Positions 6,432 through 13,980 are shown, numbered from the stretch's first letter. The stretch: 19,731 nt of DNA from Clostridia bacterium (GCA_017540285.1 JAFYBI010000314.1:1-19731), one strand, 5' to 3'. Program-made: numbers and translations. Notes: generated by a model from the sequence alone, not told the origin.

Positions 6432-7433
6432 TCAGAGAATGTCGCCCTTGAGATACGCGCGGTATGTCGTATCGCCGTCAAACCAGCTCTCGTCGCCGTG
6501 ATTCAGGCAGAGATTGGCGAGGACCCCGCGGCCGCCTTCTTCCGCCCGGAGGATCGTGTTGACGTTTTCCTTCGTTTTGAAGCCGACCTTGATGTTCGTG
6601 ACCATGCTTCCGAACCGGCCGTCGCACCGGATCAGGGTCTGCGGACCGCCCTTGTCCGAATACCAGAAGGCGAAGCAGTCGGTCATGATGTCGCGGATAT
6701 TGTCGGCGAGACGGAACCCGCTCGCAAACTGGTCGCTGTAGCAGAAATTCATCCAGTTGTTCCCGCAGCGGTCAAAGAAGCCGCAGGAGCCTTCGTAATC
6801 CGTGTTGTCCGAGGTATAGAGCGGGTGGAGATTGCGCAGGCTGTTCCCCGCCGAACGCAGCTCGACGCCGATATAGACATTGGCGATCCGCATGTTCGTG
6901 AAGGTGTTGTCGAAGCCCTCGACGAGGACGCCGACGGAATCCGTGCCGCCCGTACCGACGATGTTGACGCCCGTGACGTCCGCGTCGGAGGAGCCGGAAT
7001 TCGCCCCGTGCTTGATGTGGATGCCGACCCTGGCATGCTTGATCGAGACGTTCCGGATCGCGGTCTCCCGTCCGCTGTCGATGGAGACGGCTTTCGCGCG
7101 CCCCGCCCCGTCGATGATCCCGCCGGAGAGGGAATAATTCGATCCGTTGATCGTGATGGAATTGTAGGGATCCTTGCCGCCCAGCCGGATCATGGCCTCA
7201 TCTGAATTCCAGTCCTCCGAAGCCCGGATCACGGCGAAATCCGAAAGCGCGAGGGACACGGCTTTCCGCGGATCGGCGGGCGTGCACAGCGGACGGGAAA
7301 TGCGGTAAAGACCGTCCGGGATGAGGATCGTGCGGTTGGGGTTTTCGTCGATCAGGGCCTGCAGATCGGCTGTGACGTCGCGCGAGCCGTCGGTCGGGAC
7401 CGAATCGGACGCGAGGATGCGGGTATCGCTCAT
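6432..7433 (-). CDS. Right-handed beta-helix (pectate lyase-like) protein
   Basis: A 333-residue protein. The N-terminal segment (about 10-50) has DVTADLQALIDENPNRTILI followed by PDGLYRISRPL, the usual entry into pectin-lyase-like beta-helices. The rest consists of repeating strand-turn units rich in N, G, D and I/V (SITINGSNYSLSGGIIDG, AIRNVSIKHARVGIHIKHG). Such proteins bind or cleave polysaccharides; I see no lyase or GH28 catalytic signature, so activity is unproven. No signal peptide is visible. The frame is open to 7667, but ATG 7433 carries GAGGAG six bases upstream and follows an extended -10 promoter at 7477-7505. It forms an operon with the phosphoesterase downstream and diverges from the esterase gene. 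Confidence 0.8.
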   Translation of the reverse strand: MSDTRILASDSVPTDGSRDVTADLQALIDENPNRTILIPDGLYRISRPLCTPADPRKAVSLALSDFAVIRASEDWNSDEAMIRLGGKDPYNSITINGSNYSLSGGIIDGAGRAKAVSIDSGRETAIRNVSIKHARVGIHIKHGANSGSSDADVTGVNIVGTGGTDSVGVLVEGFDNTFTNMRIANVYIGVELRSAGNSLRNLHPLYTSDNTDYEGSCGFFDRCGNNWMNFCYSDQFASGFRLADNIRDIMTDCFAFWYSDKGGPQTLIRCDGRFGSMVTNIKVGFKTKENVNTILRAEEGGRGVLANLCLNHGDESWFDGDTTYRAYLKGDIL

Positions 7434-7476
7434 GAGCTGCTCCTCATTGCTGTTCTGAATCTGCCTTGTTTTCTCC

Positions 7477-7505
7477 ATTATATCATTCTCACCGCCGAAA
7501 AGCAA
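7477..7505 (-). promoter_or_regulatory. Extended -10 promoter of the beta-helix/phosphoesterase operon
   Basis: On the minus strand TTGCTT (7500-7505) and TATAAT (7477-7482) are 17 bp apart, with a TG dinucleotide one base before the -10 (TGATATAAT). The weak -35 is offset by the extended -10. It lies in the 121-bp divergent region shared with the esterase gene. Confidence 0.8.
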
Positions 7506-7554
7506 GCGTCCCGCCGCAAATCTGTCAGCATCCGTTTTCAGAAGGAGGTTTTTT

Positions 7555-8409
7555 ATGAAGCAGCCCGCTCCCGTCCTCATCGTCTTCGGACAGTCGAACG
7601 CCCATGCGCACGGCGTCCCGCTGCCACCCGAGGAGCGCGGTTTACCGCCGTGCACGCGTGTCTTCACCCTGCCCTGCGTTCCGAATCAGGCTTTCTCCCC
7701 CGCTCCGGTCGTCTGGGAAGGATACACCTCCCTCGGCACCAATCTCGGAGCCGACGCGGAAGAGACCGCCTGCCTGCCGACATATCTCGCCCGGATGTGG
7801 GAGGAAGAACCGGATCTCCCTCCGCTGTACATCATCCGGATCTCGATCGGTGCGCAGGGGGTGACGGAGAAGTACATGTGGTATCCGGACGCGCCGCGGC
7901 GTCTCAGACCCGGCCCTCACGGGATCGCTGACATCTCGCTCTTCCCGCTCTCCTGCGACGTGCTTCGCCGGGCAGCGGACGATCTCGCCGCGCGCGGTCT
8001 CGAACCGGTCATCCTCGGCCTGCACTGGCTCGGCGGCGAGGAGGAGACGGGCGTTCCCGTTGAAAAGCTGGACGTCCTCCCGGACATCTATCACCGGCTG
8101 TTCCGGGGCTGGCGCGACGCCGTCGGAGTCCCTCTGCCGATCTTTCTCTACCTGATCCGGTCGGAAGAGCGAAGCGCGTCGATCGGCGAGGACCCGCGCT
8201 GCATCCAAACGATCAACAAGGTCTTCCGCGACCTCGCTGACGAGGACCCGTCCGTCTCCGTCGTCGATCCGCGGGACTGCCCCTTCTATGATCCCGGCGA
8301 GCCGCTCGTGAACGGCATCTTCTCCCCGGACGGGAATCACCTCGCGGCGCGGACGCATCGATGGTTCGCCGAGACGATCCTCGCGGACGCGAAGAAGCGG
8401 TTCCGATAA
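7555..8409 (+). CDS. SGNH/sialate O-acetylesterase-type carbohydrate esterase
   Basis: A 284-residue SGNH hydrolase that would remove O-acetyl groups from sugars. The nucleophile block is VFGQSNAHAHG with Ser14. A later block, LGLHWLGGEEETG (154-166), matches the W-x-Q-G-E region of the sialate-O-acetylesterase (SASA) family. The C-terminal SPDGNH (257-262) supplies the Asp/His pair. No signal peptide is visible, so deacetylation would be intracellular. ATG 7555 has GGAGG six bases upstream. The gene stands alone, divergent from the beta-helix operon, with a terminator just downstream; no clear plus-strand promoter was found. The family call is good; the exact ester substrate is unknown. Confidence 0.83.
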   Translation: MKQPAPVLIVFGQSNAHAHGVPLPPEERGLPPCTRVFTLPCVPNQAFSPAPVVWEGYTSLGTNLGADAEETACLPTYLARMWEEEPDLPPLYIIRISIGAQGVTEKYMWYPDAPRRLRPGPHGIADISLFPLSCDVLRRAADDLAARGLEPVILGLHWLGGEEETGVPVEKLDVLPDIYHRLFRGWRDAVGVPLPIFLYLIRSEERSASIGEDPRCIQTINKVFRDLADEDPSVSVVDPRDCPFYDPGEPLVNGIFSPDGNHLAARTHRWFAETILADAKKRFR

Positions 8410-8421
8410 ACCGATAAAACA

Positions 8422-8450
8422 AAAAGGATGCCCGCGCATCCTTTTCGTTT
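8422..8450 (+). terminator. Terminator of the esterase gene
   Basis: A perfect GGATGC/GCATCC stem, extended by A4/T4, surrounds a CCGC loop (8422-8445) and is followed by more T residues. It starts 12 bp after the stop. The A/T flanks make it usable from both strands. Confidence 0.88.
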
Positions 8451-8459
8451 GCAGGAAAA

Positions 8460-8546
8460 GAGGAAAACGGAGCCGGGCCCCGCGCCGCAAAAGCCAATCC
8501 TTCGTCAGGAGTCCGCGCAGGGTCCGGATGTGCGTCCGTTTTCCTC
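8460..8546. other. Long structured intergenic element, possible ncRNA or hairpin repeat
   Basis: A perfect 12-bp inverted repeat (8460-8471 with 8535-8546, GAGGAAAACGGA / TCCGTTTTCCTC) encloses a second stem of 13 positions (8473-8485 with 8515-8527, one mismatch and one G-U). Inside that is a small TCCT/AGGA hairpin (8498-8510). Together they form one extended hairpin with about 25 pairs in the outer two stems. It lies between the convergent ends of the esterase and PHP genes, beyond the terminator of each. The strand is undecided, because each strand has one G-U and one mismatch. No promoter of its own was found. Confidence 0.55.
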
Positions 8547-8558
8547 ATCCATATAGAC

Positions 8559-8582
8559 GCGAAATCATCGAAAATGTTTCGC
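8559..8582. other. Hairpin in the esterase/PHP gap
   Basis: GCGAAA-t-CAT pairs with ATG-TTTCGC (one bulged T) around the loop CGAAA. On the plus strand TGTTTTC follows, a weak terminator-like tail. The rest of this gap is AT-rich and shows no gene. Confidence 0.4.
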
Positions 8583-8620
8583 TGTTTTCTGTAAATAAAT
8601 TGTGAATTCTGCAAAAAACA

Positions 8621-8649
8621 GAAAAAGCAGGAGTTTTCCTGCTCTTTTT
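8621..8649. terminator. Bidirectional terminator, mainly for the PHP gene
   Basis: A 7-bp AGCAGGA/TCCTGCT stem (8626-8632 with 8637-8643) has the loop GTTT. On the minus strand it is followed by five T residues, and on the plus strand by CTTTTT. It starts 17 bp past the end of the PHP phosphatase gene. Confidence 0.85.
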
Positions 8650-8665
8650 GCTCGAGAATATTCGG

Positions 8666-9409
8666 TTATCTCTTATGAGCGCCGTCGGCAAGCAAGCGGA
8701 AGCCGAACTCGTCGATCCGCGCGAGGATATCGCCGGACACCTTGCTGCGGAGGATTTCGCGGGCAAGGTCGAGATTCGGCGCGCGGCTCGTGAGGTTGTG
8801 AGCGTCCGTCCCGAGAAGTTGGGCTCTTCCCTCTTCAAACATGCGGATCCAGCGCTTGCTGTTCCAGCCGAATTTCGACTGGAGCGATTCCGCGTTGATC
8901 TGGACAATCACCGGCAGCTCGAGGATGCGGTCGTAGATCTCGTTTCCCTTCTGAAATTCCGCGAACCGCTCGTAGTGGGCGAGGATCACCCGGAAACGGC
9001 GGTCGTAGCAGAGCGCGGACACCGCGTTGAACTCATAAACGGACCACGGCGCGAAGGGCATTTCGAGAAGCAGGATATCCGTGTCGCCGATGCAGAGCTT
9101 TCCGAGATCCTCATCCGTTTCGATCCCGAAGAAGAAAGCCACCTCCGAGCCGAGCGCGATCGACGGGACATTCCACTCCGGTTCTTCCCGGATCCGGGTG
9201 CACAGATGGCGGTAGGACGCCGTTCGCCGCTCGAGGAAGTCCGAGATCTCTTCGTTTTTCCGGTAGTAATGCGAGGTCGAAACCACCAGATCGCACCCGT
9301 AGTTTTTCATCCGCTGCAGCATTTCGAGAGACATGGCCGTCGATTTGCTGCCGTCGTCTATTTTCGGCAGGATGTGGCTGTGAAAATCGATCACCGGGTA
9401 GCGCGTCAT
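8666..9409 (-). CDS. PHP-domain tyrosine-protein phosphatase (CpsB/YwqE type)
   Basis: A 247-residue PHP-fold metal-dependent phosphatase. It has the CpsB start IDFHSHILPKIDDGS (His10, His12, Asp18/19), then STSHYY (His47), GSEV (Glu89), ILAHYER (His145) and GTDAHN (Asp202, His204), which together bind the metal cluster. CpsB-type enzymes dephosphorylate the tyrosine-rich tail of a BY-kinase and so tune capsule or exopolysaccharide export. No kinase, polymerase or glycosyltransferase lies nearby, so this copy is orphaned here. ATG 9409 has AGGAG seven bases upstream. It has its own promoter (9477-9505) and terminator. It is cytoplasmic by lack of signal or membrane segments. The family assignment is strong; the role in capsule control is inferred. 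Confidence 0.88.
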   Translation of the reverse strand: MTRYPVIDFHSHILPKIDDGSKSTAMSLEMLQRMKNYGCDLVVSTSHYYRKNEEISDFLERRTASYRHLCTRIREEPEWNVPSIALGSEVAFFFGIETDEDLGKLCIGDTDILLLEMPFAPWSVYEFNAVSALCYDRRFRVILAHYERFAEFQKGNEIYDRILELPVIVQINAESLQSKFGWNSKRWIRMFEEGRAQLLGTDAHNLTSRAPNLDLAREILRSKVSGDILARIDEFGFRLLADGAHKR

Positions 9410-9476
9410 GCGGATGCTCCTTGCTTGAGGTGGATTGAGTGCGGAAAATCACGCGGGAGTTTCCGCATATCGAGTT

Positions 9477-9505
9477 ATTATAGCACGTTCCGAAAGGGAT
9501 TGCAA
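9477..9505 (-). promoter_or_regulatory. Sigma-A promoter of the PHP phosphatase gene
   Basis: On the minus strand TTGCAA (9500-9505), a 17-bp spacer and a perfect TATAAT (9477-9482). The predicted leader is about 60 nt. Confidence 0.88.
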
Positions 9506-9553
9506 GTATTTGTTTCCGTTTTTTCACCGGATTCCGGGAATTCGGACAGCTTT

Positions 9554-10159
9554 TCAGAACAGCAGCGTCTTCCCGCACTTGTAGCAGGTCTTTCGGTCCC
9601 TTGTGTAGAACTCGCCGCAGAAGGGACAGACATACTCCGGTTCGAAGAGCTCGTCCGCGTCGGCGACGCCGATCCGTGCGGGATAGCGCAGACCGCGGAG
9701 ATAGACGAGCGTGTCCCCCTCCTTGTACGGCGCATGCGTCTGGAAGAGATTCACGCGCGCCGAGCCGTTGGCGATCTTGTCCGAGCGGAAGAGGGAGAGG
9801 AGATACGGCTTTTTCTCCCCGCGGTCGACGGTCACCTCGACCATCGTGCGACGTCCGGGCTGACCGCGGGTCCCCGTGGATCGGATCCGCTCGAAGGCGC
9901 CGACCTCCGTCACCGTCCCCTGCCACAAGGGCCTGAAGAGCAGGTGGAGGCGGAAGAGGACGCAGGCAAGCACGGCGGCGACGGCGAAGACCATGGCGAT
10001 CCCCATCGCCGGATAGCGCAGGTTCGTGAAATCGATCCGGGTGCAGAGAAACCCCGCGGCTGCGAAAAGCACGGCCGAGGCGAGGATGCGCACCAGGATG
10101 TGCTGCCGATATTCCGCGCGAAAGGCAGCGGGCAGGCGGGCCATGTCGGGCTTCGTCAC
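9554..10159 (-). CDS. Two-helix membrane protein with C-terminal zinc ribbon
   Basis: A 201-residue protein of no recognised family. Two hydrophobic helices lie at about 22-40 and 50-72. A soluble, beta-rich domain follows (about 80-165, with TMVEVTVDRGEKKPYLLSLF). A C-terminal zinc ribbon is formed by CPFC (178-181) and CYKC (192-195). The start is GTG 10159, overlapping the rarA stop as GTGA, with GGAGG nine bases upstream; the next ATG (codon 6) is less well placed. The overlap implies translational coupling with rarA. Topology probably places the ribbon in the cytoplasm with both termini inside. The soluble domain may resemble an OB/NfeD-like fold, but this is a guess. Confidence 0.75.
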   Translation of the reverse strand: MTKPDMARLPAAFRAEYRQHILVRILASAVLFAAAGFLCTRIDFTNLRYPAMGIAMVFAVAAVLACVLFRLHLLFRPLWQGTVTEVGAFERIRSTGTRGQPGRRTMVEVTVDRGEKKPYLLSLFRSDKIANGSARVNLFQTHAPYKEGDTLVYLRGLRYPARIGVADADELFEPEYVCPFCGEFYTRDRKTCYKCGKTLLF

Positions 10160-11403
10160 GATTCTTGTCCTCCCTTGATCTTTTCGAAATACGCCTTCGC
10201 AGCCTGCTCGGTCTTGTTCTCGCCGAATTCATAGAAGCGCATGCCCCGGAGGTCGTCCGGGAGATACTGCTGCTTCACCCAGTGGCCCGGGAAGGCGTGC
10301 GGATAGAGATACCCTTTGAATTTCGGGGAGCGCAGGTGCAGCGGGATCTCCGAGCCGCGCCCGGCGTGAAGTTCTTCCGCGGCGGCGTCATAGGCGGAGA
10401 TCGCGGAATTCGATTTCGGCGCGGTCGCGAGAATGACGGCGGCGTTGGCAAGCGGGATCCGCGCTTCGGGGAGGCCGAGTTCCCGGGCTGCCTGGACGCA
10501 CGCCTCGACGATCACCGGCGCCATCGGATAGGCGGGCCCGATGTCCTCGCTCGCGATCACGAGCAGACGCCGGCACGGGGAGATCAGATCCCCGCCTTCC
10601 AGAAGACGCGCGAGATAGAAGACCGCCGCGTCCGGGTCGGACCCGCGGATGGACTTCTGGAGGCAGGACAGCAGATCGTAGTGCACGTCGCCGTCCCGGT
10701 CGAAATTGCTCTGGCTGACCGAGGAGGTGAGGGACCCGACGAGCGCCGCGTCAATGACGGGTGCGCCGCCCTCATCGGTATCCGCCGCGCCCGCCGCGAC
10801 CTCGAGCATCGAAAGCGACCGCCGCACGTCTCCCGCTCCCGCGTCCGCGAGAAGCCGGAAGGCGTCGTCCGAGATCGAAGCGCCGGGATAGACGCGCGCG
10901 GCCACGGCCCGGAGACGTCCCTCGATATCCGCGGCGTCGACATGCTTGAACTCGAACACCGAACAGCGCGAGAGAAGCGCGTCGTAGATATAGTAATACG
11001 GATTCTCCGTCGTCGAGGCGATGAGCGTGATCCGCCCGTCTTCGAGGTATTCGAGCAGGGACTGCTGCTGCTTTTTATTGAAATACTGGATCTCGTCGAG
11101 GTAGAGCAGGATGCCGCCGGAGCCGAGGATCGTCCCGGTGTCCTTTGCCACGTCGCGGATGTCGCTGAGGCTTGCGGTCGTGGCGTTGAGCTTGTAGAGC
11201 GTCTTTCCGGCGCGCTCGGCGATGATGGAGGCGGCGGTGGTCTTGCCGCATCCGGGCGGACCGAAGAAGATCATCGACGGGATGACGCCGCGGTCCACCA
11301 TCCGGCGGAGGATTCCCTGATCCCCGAACAGATGGCGCTGTCCCGCGATTTCATCAAAGGAGGTCGGGCGGACCCGGTCGGCAAGGGGGGTGTTCTCAGG
11401 CAT
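10156..11403 (-). CDS. rarA: Replication-associated recombination protein A (RarA/MgsA AAA ATPase)
   Basis: A 415-residue clamp-loader-like AAA+ ATPase that acts at stalled replication forks in the cytoplasm. It begins with the family-typical PLADRVRP..FDEIAGQ. Walker A is GPPGCGKT (48-55), Walker B LLYLDEIQ (99-106), sensor 1 TTEN (131-134) and the arginine finger lies in LLSRCSVFEF (143-152). The C-terminal oligomerisation part contains EDIGPAYPMAP and YPHAFPGHWVKQQYLP, both characteristic. Walker B reads DEIQYFNKKQQ where the better-known proteins have DEIHRFNK. ATG 11403 has GGAG six bases upstream. It overlaps the zinc-ribbon gene by 4 bp and diverges from the small gene at 11460. Length fits the family. 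Confidence 0.95.
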   Translation of the reverse strand: MPENTPLADRVRPTSFDEIAGQRHLFGDQGILRRMVDRGVIPSMIFFGPPGCGKTTAASIIAERAGKTLYKLNATTASLSDIRDVAKDTGTILGSGGILLYLDEIQYFNKKQQQSLLEYLEDGRITLIASTTENPYYYIYDALLSRCSVFEFKHVDAADIEGRLRAVAARVYPGASISDDAFRLLADAGAGDVRRSLSMLEVAAGAADTDEGGAPVIDAALVGSLTSSVSQSNFDRDGDVHYDLLSCLQKSIRGSDPDAAVFYLARLLEGGDLISPCRRLLVIASEDIGPAYPMAPVIVEACVQAARELGLPEARIPLANAAVILATAPKSNSAISAYDAAAEELHAGRGSEIPLHLRSPKFKGYLYPHAFPGHWVKQQYLPDDLRGMRFYEFGENKTEQAAKAYFEKIKGGQES

Positions 11404-11459
11404 AAGCTGCTCCTTTCCCGCATAAAACAGGATGGAATCAATGCGTGGGGAGGGATTTC

Positions 11460-11807
11460 ATGCGCACATGGCGGGAGTTCCGCATCAACCGCGAGGGGAG
11501 GCACGGATTTCTCCTCGTCCTGCCGGTCTTCGAGGACACGGACGCCCCCGAGGACGCCGCGCGCATGAACCGGTTTTACCGGTCGGCATCGGAGGATCTC
11601 TACGCCGCCGCGCTCGATGCGATCGGAGGCGATGCCCGGCGGATCTTCTACCGCTGCGACGCGGATGTCGTGGAAACGGAAGCGGGCACGCGCGTGACGC
11701 TCTCGCTGTCCCTCTCGGTATCCGGCGAGCGGACGCGGCGCAAGACGATCACCCATCTCTGGCGGGACGGCGTGATCGCCGCACGGGAGGCCTCCCCTAT
11801 ATTGTAG
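11460..11807 (+). CDS. Small hypothetical protein
   Basis: A 115-residue protein I do not recognise. It begins MRTWREFRINREGRHGFLLV and has no signal peptide, membrane helix or cysteine motif. A central helix (MNRFYRSASEDLYAAALDAI) precedes alternating hydrophobic strands (TRVTLSLSLSVSG) and a closing HLWRDG turn. This alpha-beta pattern is faintly like DUF3298/DUF4163-type domains, but not enough to assign. ATG 11460 has GGAGG six bases upstream, better than ATG 11445, whose codon lies before that site. It diverges from rarA by 56 bp. No terminator follows, and the GH92 promoter begins 62 bp downstream. The ribosome site and codon use support a real gene. Confidence 0.65.
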   Translation: MRTWREFRINREGRHGFLLVLPVFEDTDAPEDAARMNRFYRSASEDLYAAALDAIGGDARRIFYRCDADVVETEAGTRVTLSLSLSVSGERTRRKTITHLWRDGVIAAREASPIL

Positions 11808-11869
11808 CGGGATTTCTTCCCTTTGTCAACCCCGGCGCGCGCTTTTCCGACGATCTTCTCCGATCCCCC

Positions 11870-11898
11870 TTGCAATCCGGCGGGAAATCCTGTATAAT
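11870..11898 (+). promoter_or_regulatory. Sigma-A promoter of the GH92 gene
   Basis: TTGCAA (11870-11875), a 17-bp spacer and a perfect TATAAT (11893-11898), about 30 bp before ATG 11929. The short leader leaves little room for leader control. Confidence 0.9.
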
Positions 11899-11928
11899 GG
11901 AAACAAATCCACTCCACGGAGGTATTCC

Positions 11929-13884
11929 ATGAAGAGAATTTCCCTCGTCAATATCCGGCAGGGGACCAAGTCCGTCCCCCGTTTCTCCCAGGGCAACACC
12001 CTGCCCCTCGTGCAGCGTCCGTTCGGCATGACGGCCTTCGCGCCCCAGACCGAGCGCAACGGAAGCTGGTACTACCATCCCGATTCCCACAGCATCGAGG
12101 GCATCCGTCTGACCCATCAGCCGAGCCCGTGGATCTCGGACTACGGCACCTTTCTCATGACCCCGCAGAACGACGTGATCGCGTCCTCGGCGGGCGGCGC
12201 GTGGGGCGGTCACCGTCCGGCAGACGACGTCATGACCCCCGCTGAGCTGGGCATCCGGTTCCTGCGCTCCCGCTGCTTCTTCTCCGTCACGCCAACGGAA
12301 CGCGGCGCCGTGGGCCGGCTCTCCTTCCGCACGGACCGTCCCTCCGTCCTCTCCCTGCTCCCGGTCATGGGCGACTACGCCTACACCCTCGTTCCGGAGA
12401 AAAACGAGGTGATCGGCACGACGACCGGACATTCCGGCGACATCGCGACGAACTTCAAGATGTTCTTCGTCCTCCGATTCGCTCCCGGCGACGTCGATTT
12501 CGAGAAAACGAAAATCGGCGCGGACGGAACGGACAAGGGCTTCTGCCACATCGTTCTCACGAAAAAGGACCTCGAATTCTCCCTCGGCACCTCCTACCTC
12601 TCGGCACAGCTGGCGGAGGGCGTGATCGAACGCGAGATCGCGGGCCGCAGCTATGCCGAGGTCCTCGCGGAAAACGAGGAGATCTGGGAGGAACGCCTCG
12701 GCCGCATCGACGCGGAATTCGACGCCGAAAAGCTCACCCGTACCTTCTATACCTGCCTCTGGCGCACCTTCCTCTACCCGCACAAATGCTATGAGCTGGA
12801 CGACGCGGGCAAGCCCATCCATTACGCCCCCTATGACGGGACGGTCCGGGACGGCGTCCGCTACACCGACAACGGCTTCTGGGACACCTACCGCACCGTT
12901 TATCCGCTCTTCACGAAGATCGCGCGGGACGAATTCGCCGAAATGCTCGAAGGCTTCGTGAACGATTACCGCGAGTGCGGCTGGCTGCCCCGCTGGATCT
13001 CCATCGGCGAGGTCGGCTGCATGCCGTCCACGCTGATCGACGCGGTCATCGCGACGGCGGTCACGGCGGGGATCGGATCCCGCAAAACGTGGGAGGACGC
13101 GCTTGCCGGCATGCTGAATCACGCGAACCGCAACGGCCCCCTGCCCCGCTTCGGACGCAACGGCGCGGAATCCTACGTCAAGTACGGCTATGTCCCGCGG
13201 AACGAACACGGCGAGAGCGTGAACCTCACCCTCGACGCGGCGTACGGCGACTGGTGCATCGCGACGGTGGCGAAGGCGCTCGGCCGGAACGATCTCGTGC
13301 CCGAATACGAACGCCGCGCGAAGAACTACGCCAACCTCTTCGACCGCGAGACAGGTTTCATGCGCGGACGCGACACCGACGGCCACATGGCGGACGGCTT
13401 CGATCCGATCAAGTGGGGCGGCGAATACACCGAGGCGTCCGCATGGCAGTCGACCTTCGCCGTGCCGCACGACCTCGAAGGGCTTGCAGCGCTTTACGGC
13501 GGCGCGGATAAGCTGCTCGAAAAGCTCGACGCCCTCTTCGCGCTGGAACCGGACTACCGCGTCCACGGGTACGGCGGCGAGATCCACGAGATGACGGAGA
13601 TGGCGGCCGTCGACCTCGGCCAGTTCGCGATCTCGAATCAGCCCTCGTTCCATCTGCCCTTCATCTACGCGTACTTCGGACATCCCGAAAAGGCGGCGTA
13701 CTGGGCACACAAGGCCGCGCTCGAACACTTCTCCGACGAGCCGGACGGCTTCCCGGGCGACGAGGACAACGGCACGACCGCCGCGTGGTTCCTCTTCACC
13801 TGCCTCGGCGAATACCCGCTCTGCCCCGGCAAGGCTGAGTTTGTGAAGTTCCCCGGCCTCGCGAAGAGCTGGAAGATCAAATAA
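11929..13884 (+). CDS. GH92 family alpha-mannosidase, no signal peptide
   Basis: A 651-residue glycoside hydrolase family 92 enzyme; the family comprises calcium-dependent inverting exo-alpha-mannosidases. The N-terminal beta-sandwich (about 1-235) includes GMTAFAPQ and GIRLTHQPSPW. The (alpha/alpha)6 catalytic domain follows, with FWDTYRT (317-323), EYTEASAWQ..PHD (499-515; Glu502 as likely general acid) and GDEDNGTTAAWFLFTCLGEYP (610-630; Asp611 and Asp613 as the likely base pair). No signal peptide is present, so it should trim imported mannosides. The protein ends soon after LCPGKAEFVKFPG, where many family members continue with further beta strands. No frameshift remnant follows, because a terminator is next. 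ATG 11929 has GGAGG six bases upstream. Transport and regulator partners are not adjacent. Confidence 0.92.
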   Translation: MKRISLVNIRQGTKSVPRFSQGNTLPLVQRPFGMTAFAPQTERNGSWYYHPDSHSIEGIRLTHQPSPWISDYGTFLMTPQNDVIASSAGGAWGGHRPADDVMTPAELGIRFLRSRCFFSVTPTERGAVGRLSFRTDRPSVLSLLPVMGDYAYTLVPEKNEVIGTTTGHSGDIATNFKMFFVLRFAPGDVDFEKTKIGADGTDKGFCHIVLTKKDLEFSLGTSYLSAQLAEGVIEREIAGRSYAEVLAENEEIWEERLGRIDAEFDAEKLTRTFYTCLWRTFLYPHKCYELDDAGKPIHYAPYDGTVRDGVRYTDNGFWDTYRTVYPLFTKIARDEFAEMLEGFVNDYRECGWLPRWISIGEVGCMPSTLIDAVIATAVTAGIGSRKTWEDALAGMLNHANRNGPLPRFGRNGAESYVKYGYVPRNEHGESVNLTLDAAYGDWCIATVAKALGRNDLVPEYERRAKNYANLFDRETGFMRGRDTDGHMADGFDPIKWGGEYTEASAWQSTFAVPHDLEGLAALYGGADKLLEKLDALFALEPDYRVHGYGGEIHEMTEMAAVDLGQFAISNQPSFHLPFIYAYFGHPEKAAYWAHKAALEHFSDEPDGFPGDEDNGTTAAWFLFTCLGEYPLCPGKAEFVKFPGLAKSWKIK

Positions 13885-13918
13885 CGGAAAATCGGGCCGT
13901 GCCCCGGCAAGCAACTCA

Positions 13919-13959
13919 ACTGTCACGGGAGTTTAATCCCGTGACAGTCGCTTGTTTTT
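13919..13959 (+). terminator. Terminator of the GH92 gene
   Basis: A perfect 12-bp stem (13919-13930 with 13937-13948, ACTGTCACGGGA) with the loop GTTTAA, then CGCTTG and five T residues. The T tract overlaps the possible -35 of the next gene, so the inverted repeat could also act as an operator. Confidence 0.88.
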
Positions 13960-13980
13960 GTCCTTTCGATCTGGTACAAA
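13952..13980 (+). promoter_or_regulatory. Candidate weak promoter of the XRE regulator gene
   Basis: TTGTTT (13952-13957), a 17-bp spacer and TACAAA (13975-13980), 30 bp before ATG 14011. Both boxes are poor matches, so this is tentative. It starts four bases after the upstream inverted repeat. Confidence 0.45.

Noticed and set aside
8460..8546. A tRNA or CRISPR repeat as explanation for the long hairpin
   Set aside because: There is no cloverleaf, no T-loop consensus and no CCA region, and the sequence is not repeated within the window.
11797..13926. A 709-codon minus-strand frame opposite the GH92 gene
   Set aside because: It mirrors the GH92 codons, has no recognisable domain and would run through the GH92 promoter and terminator.
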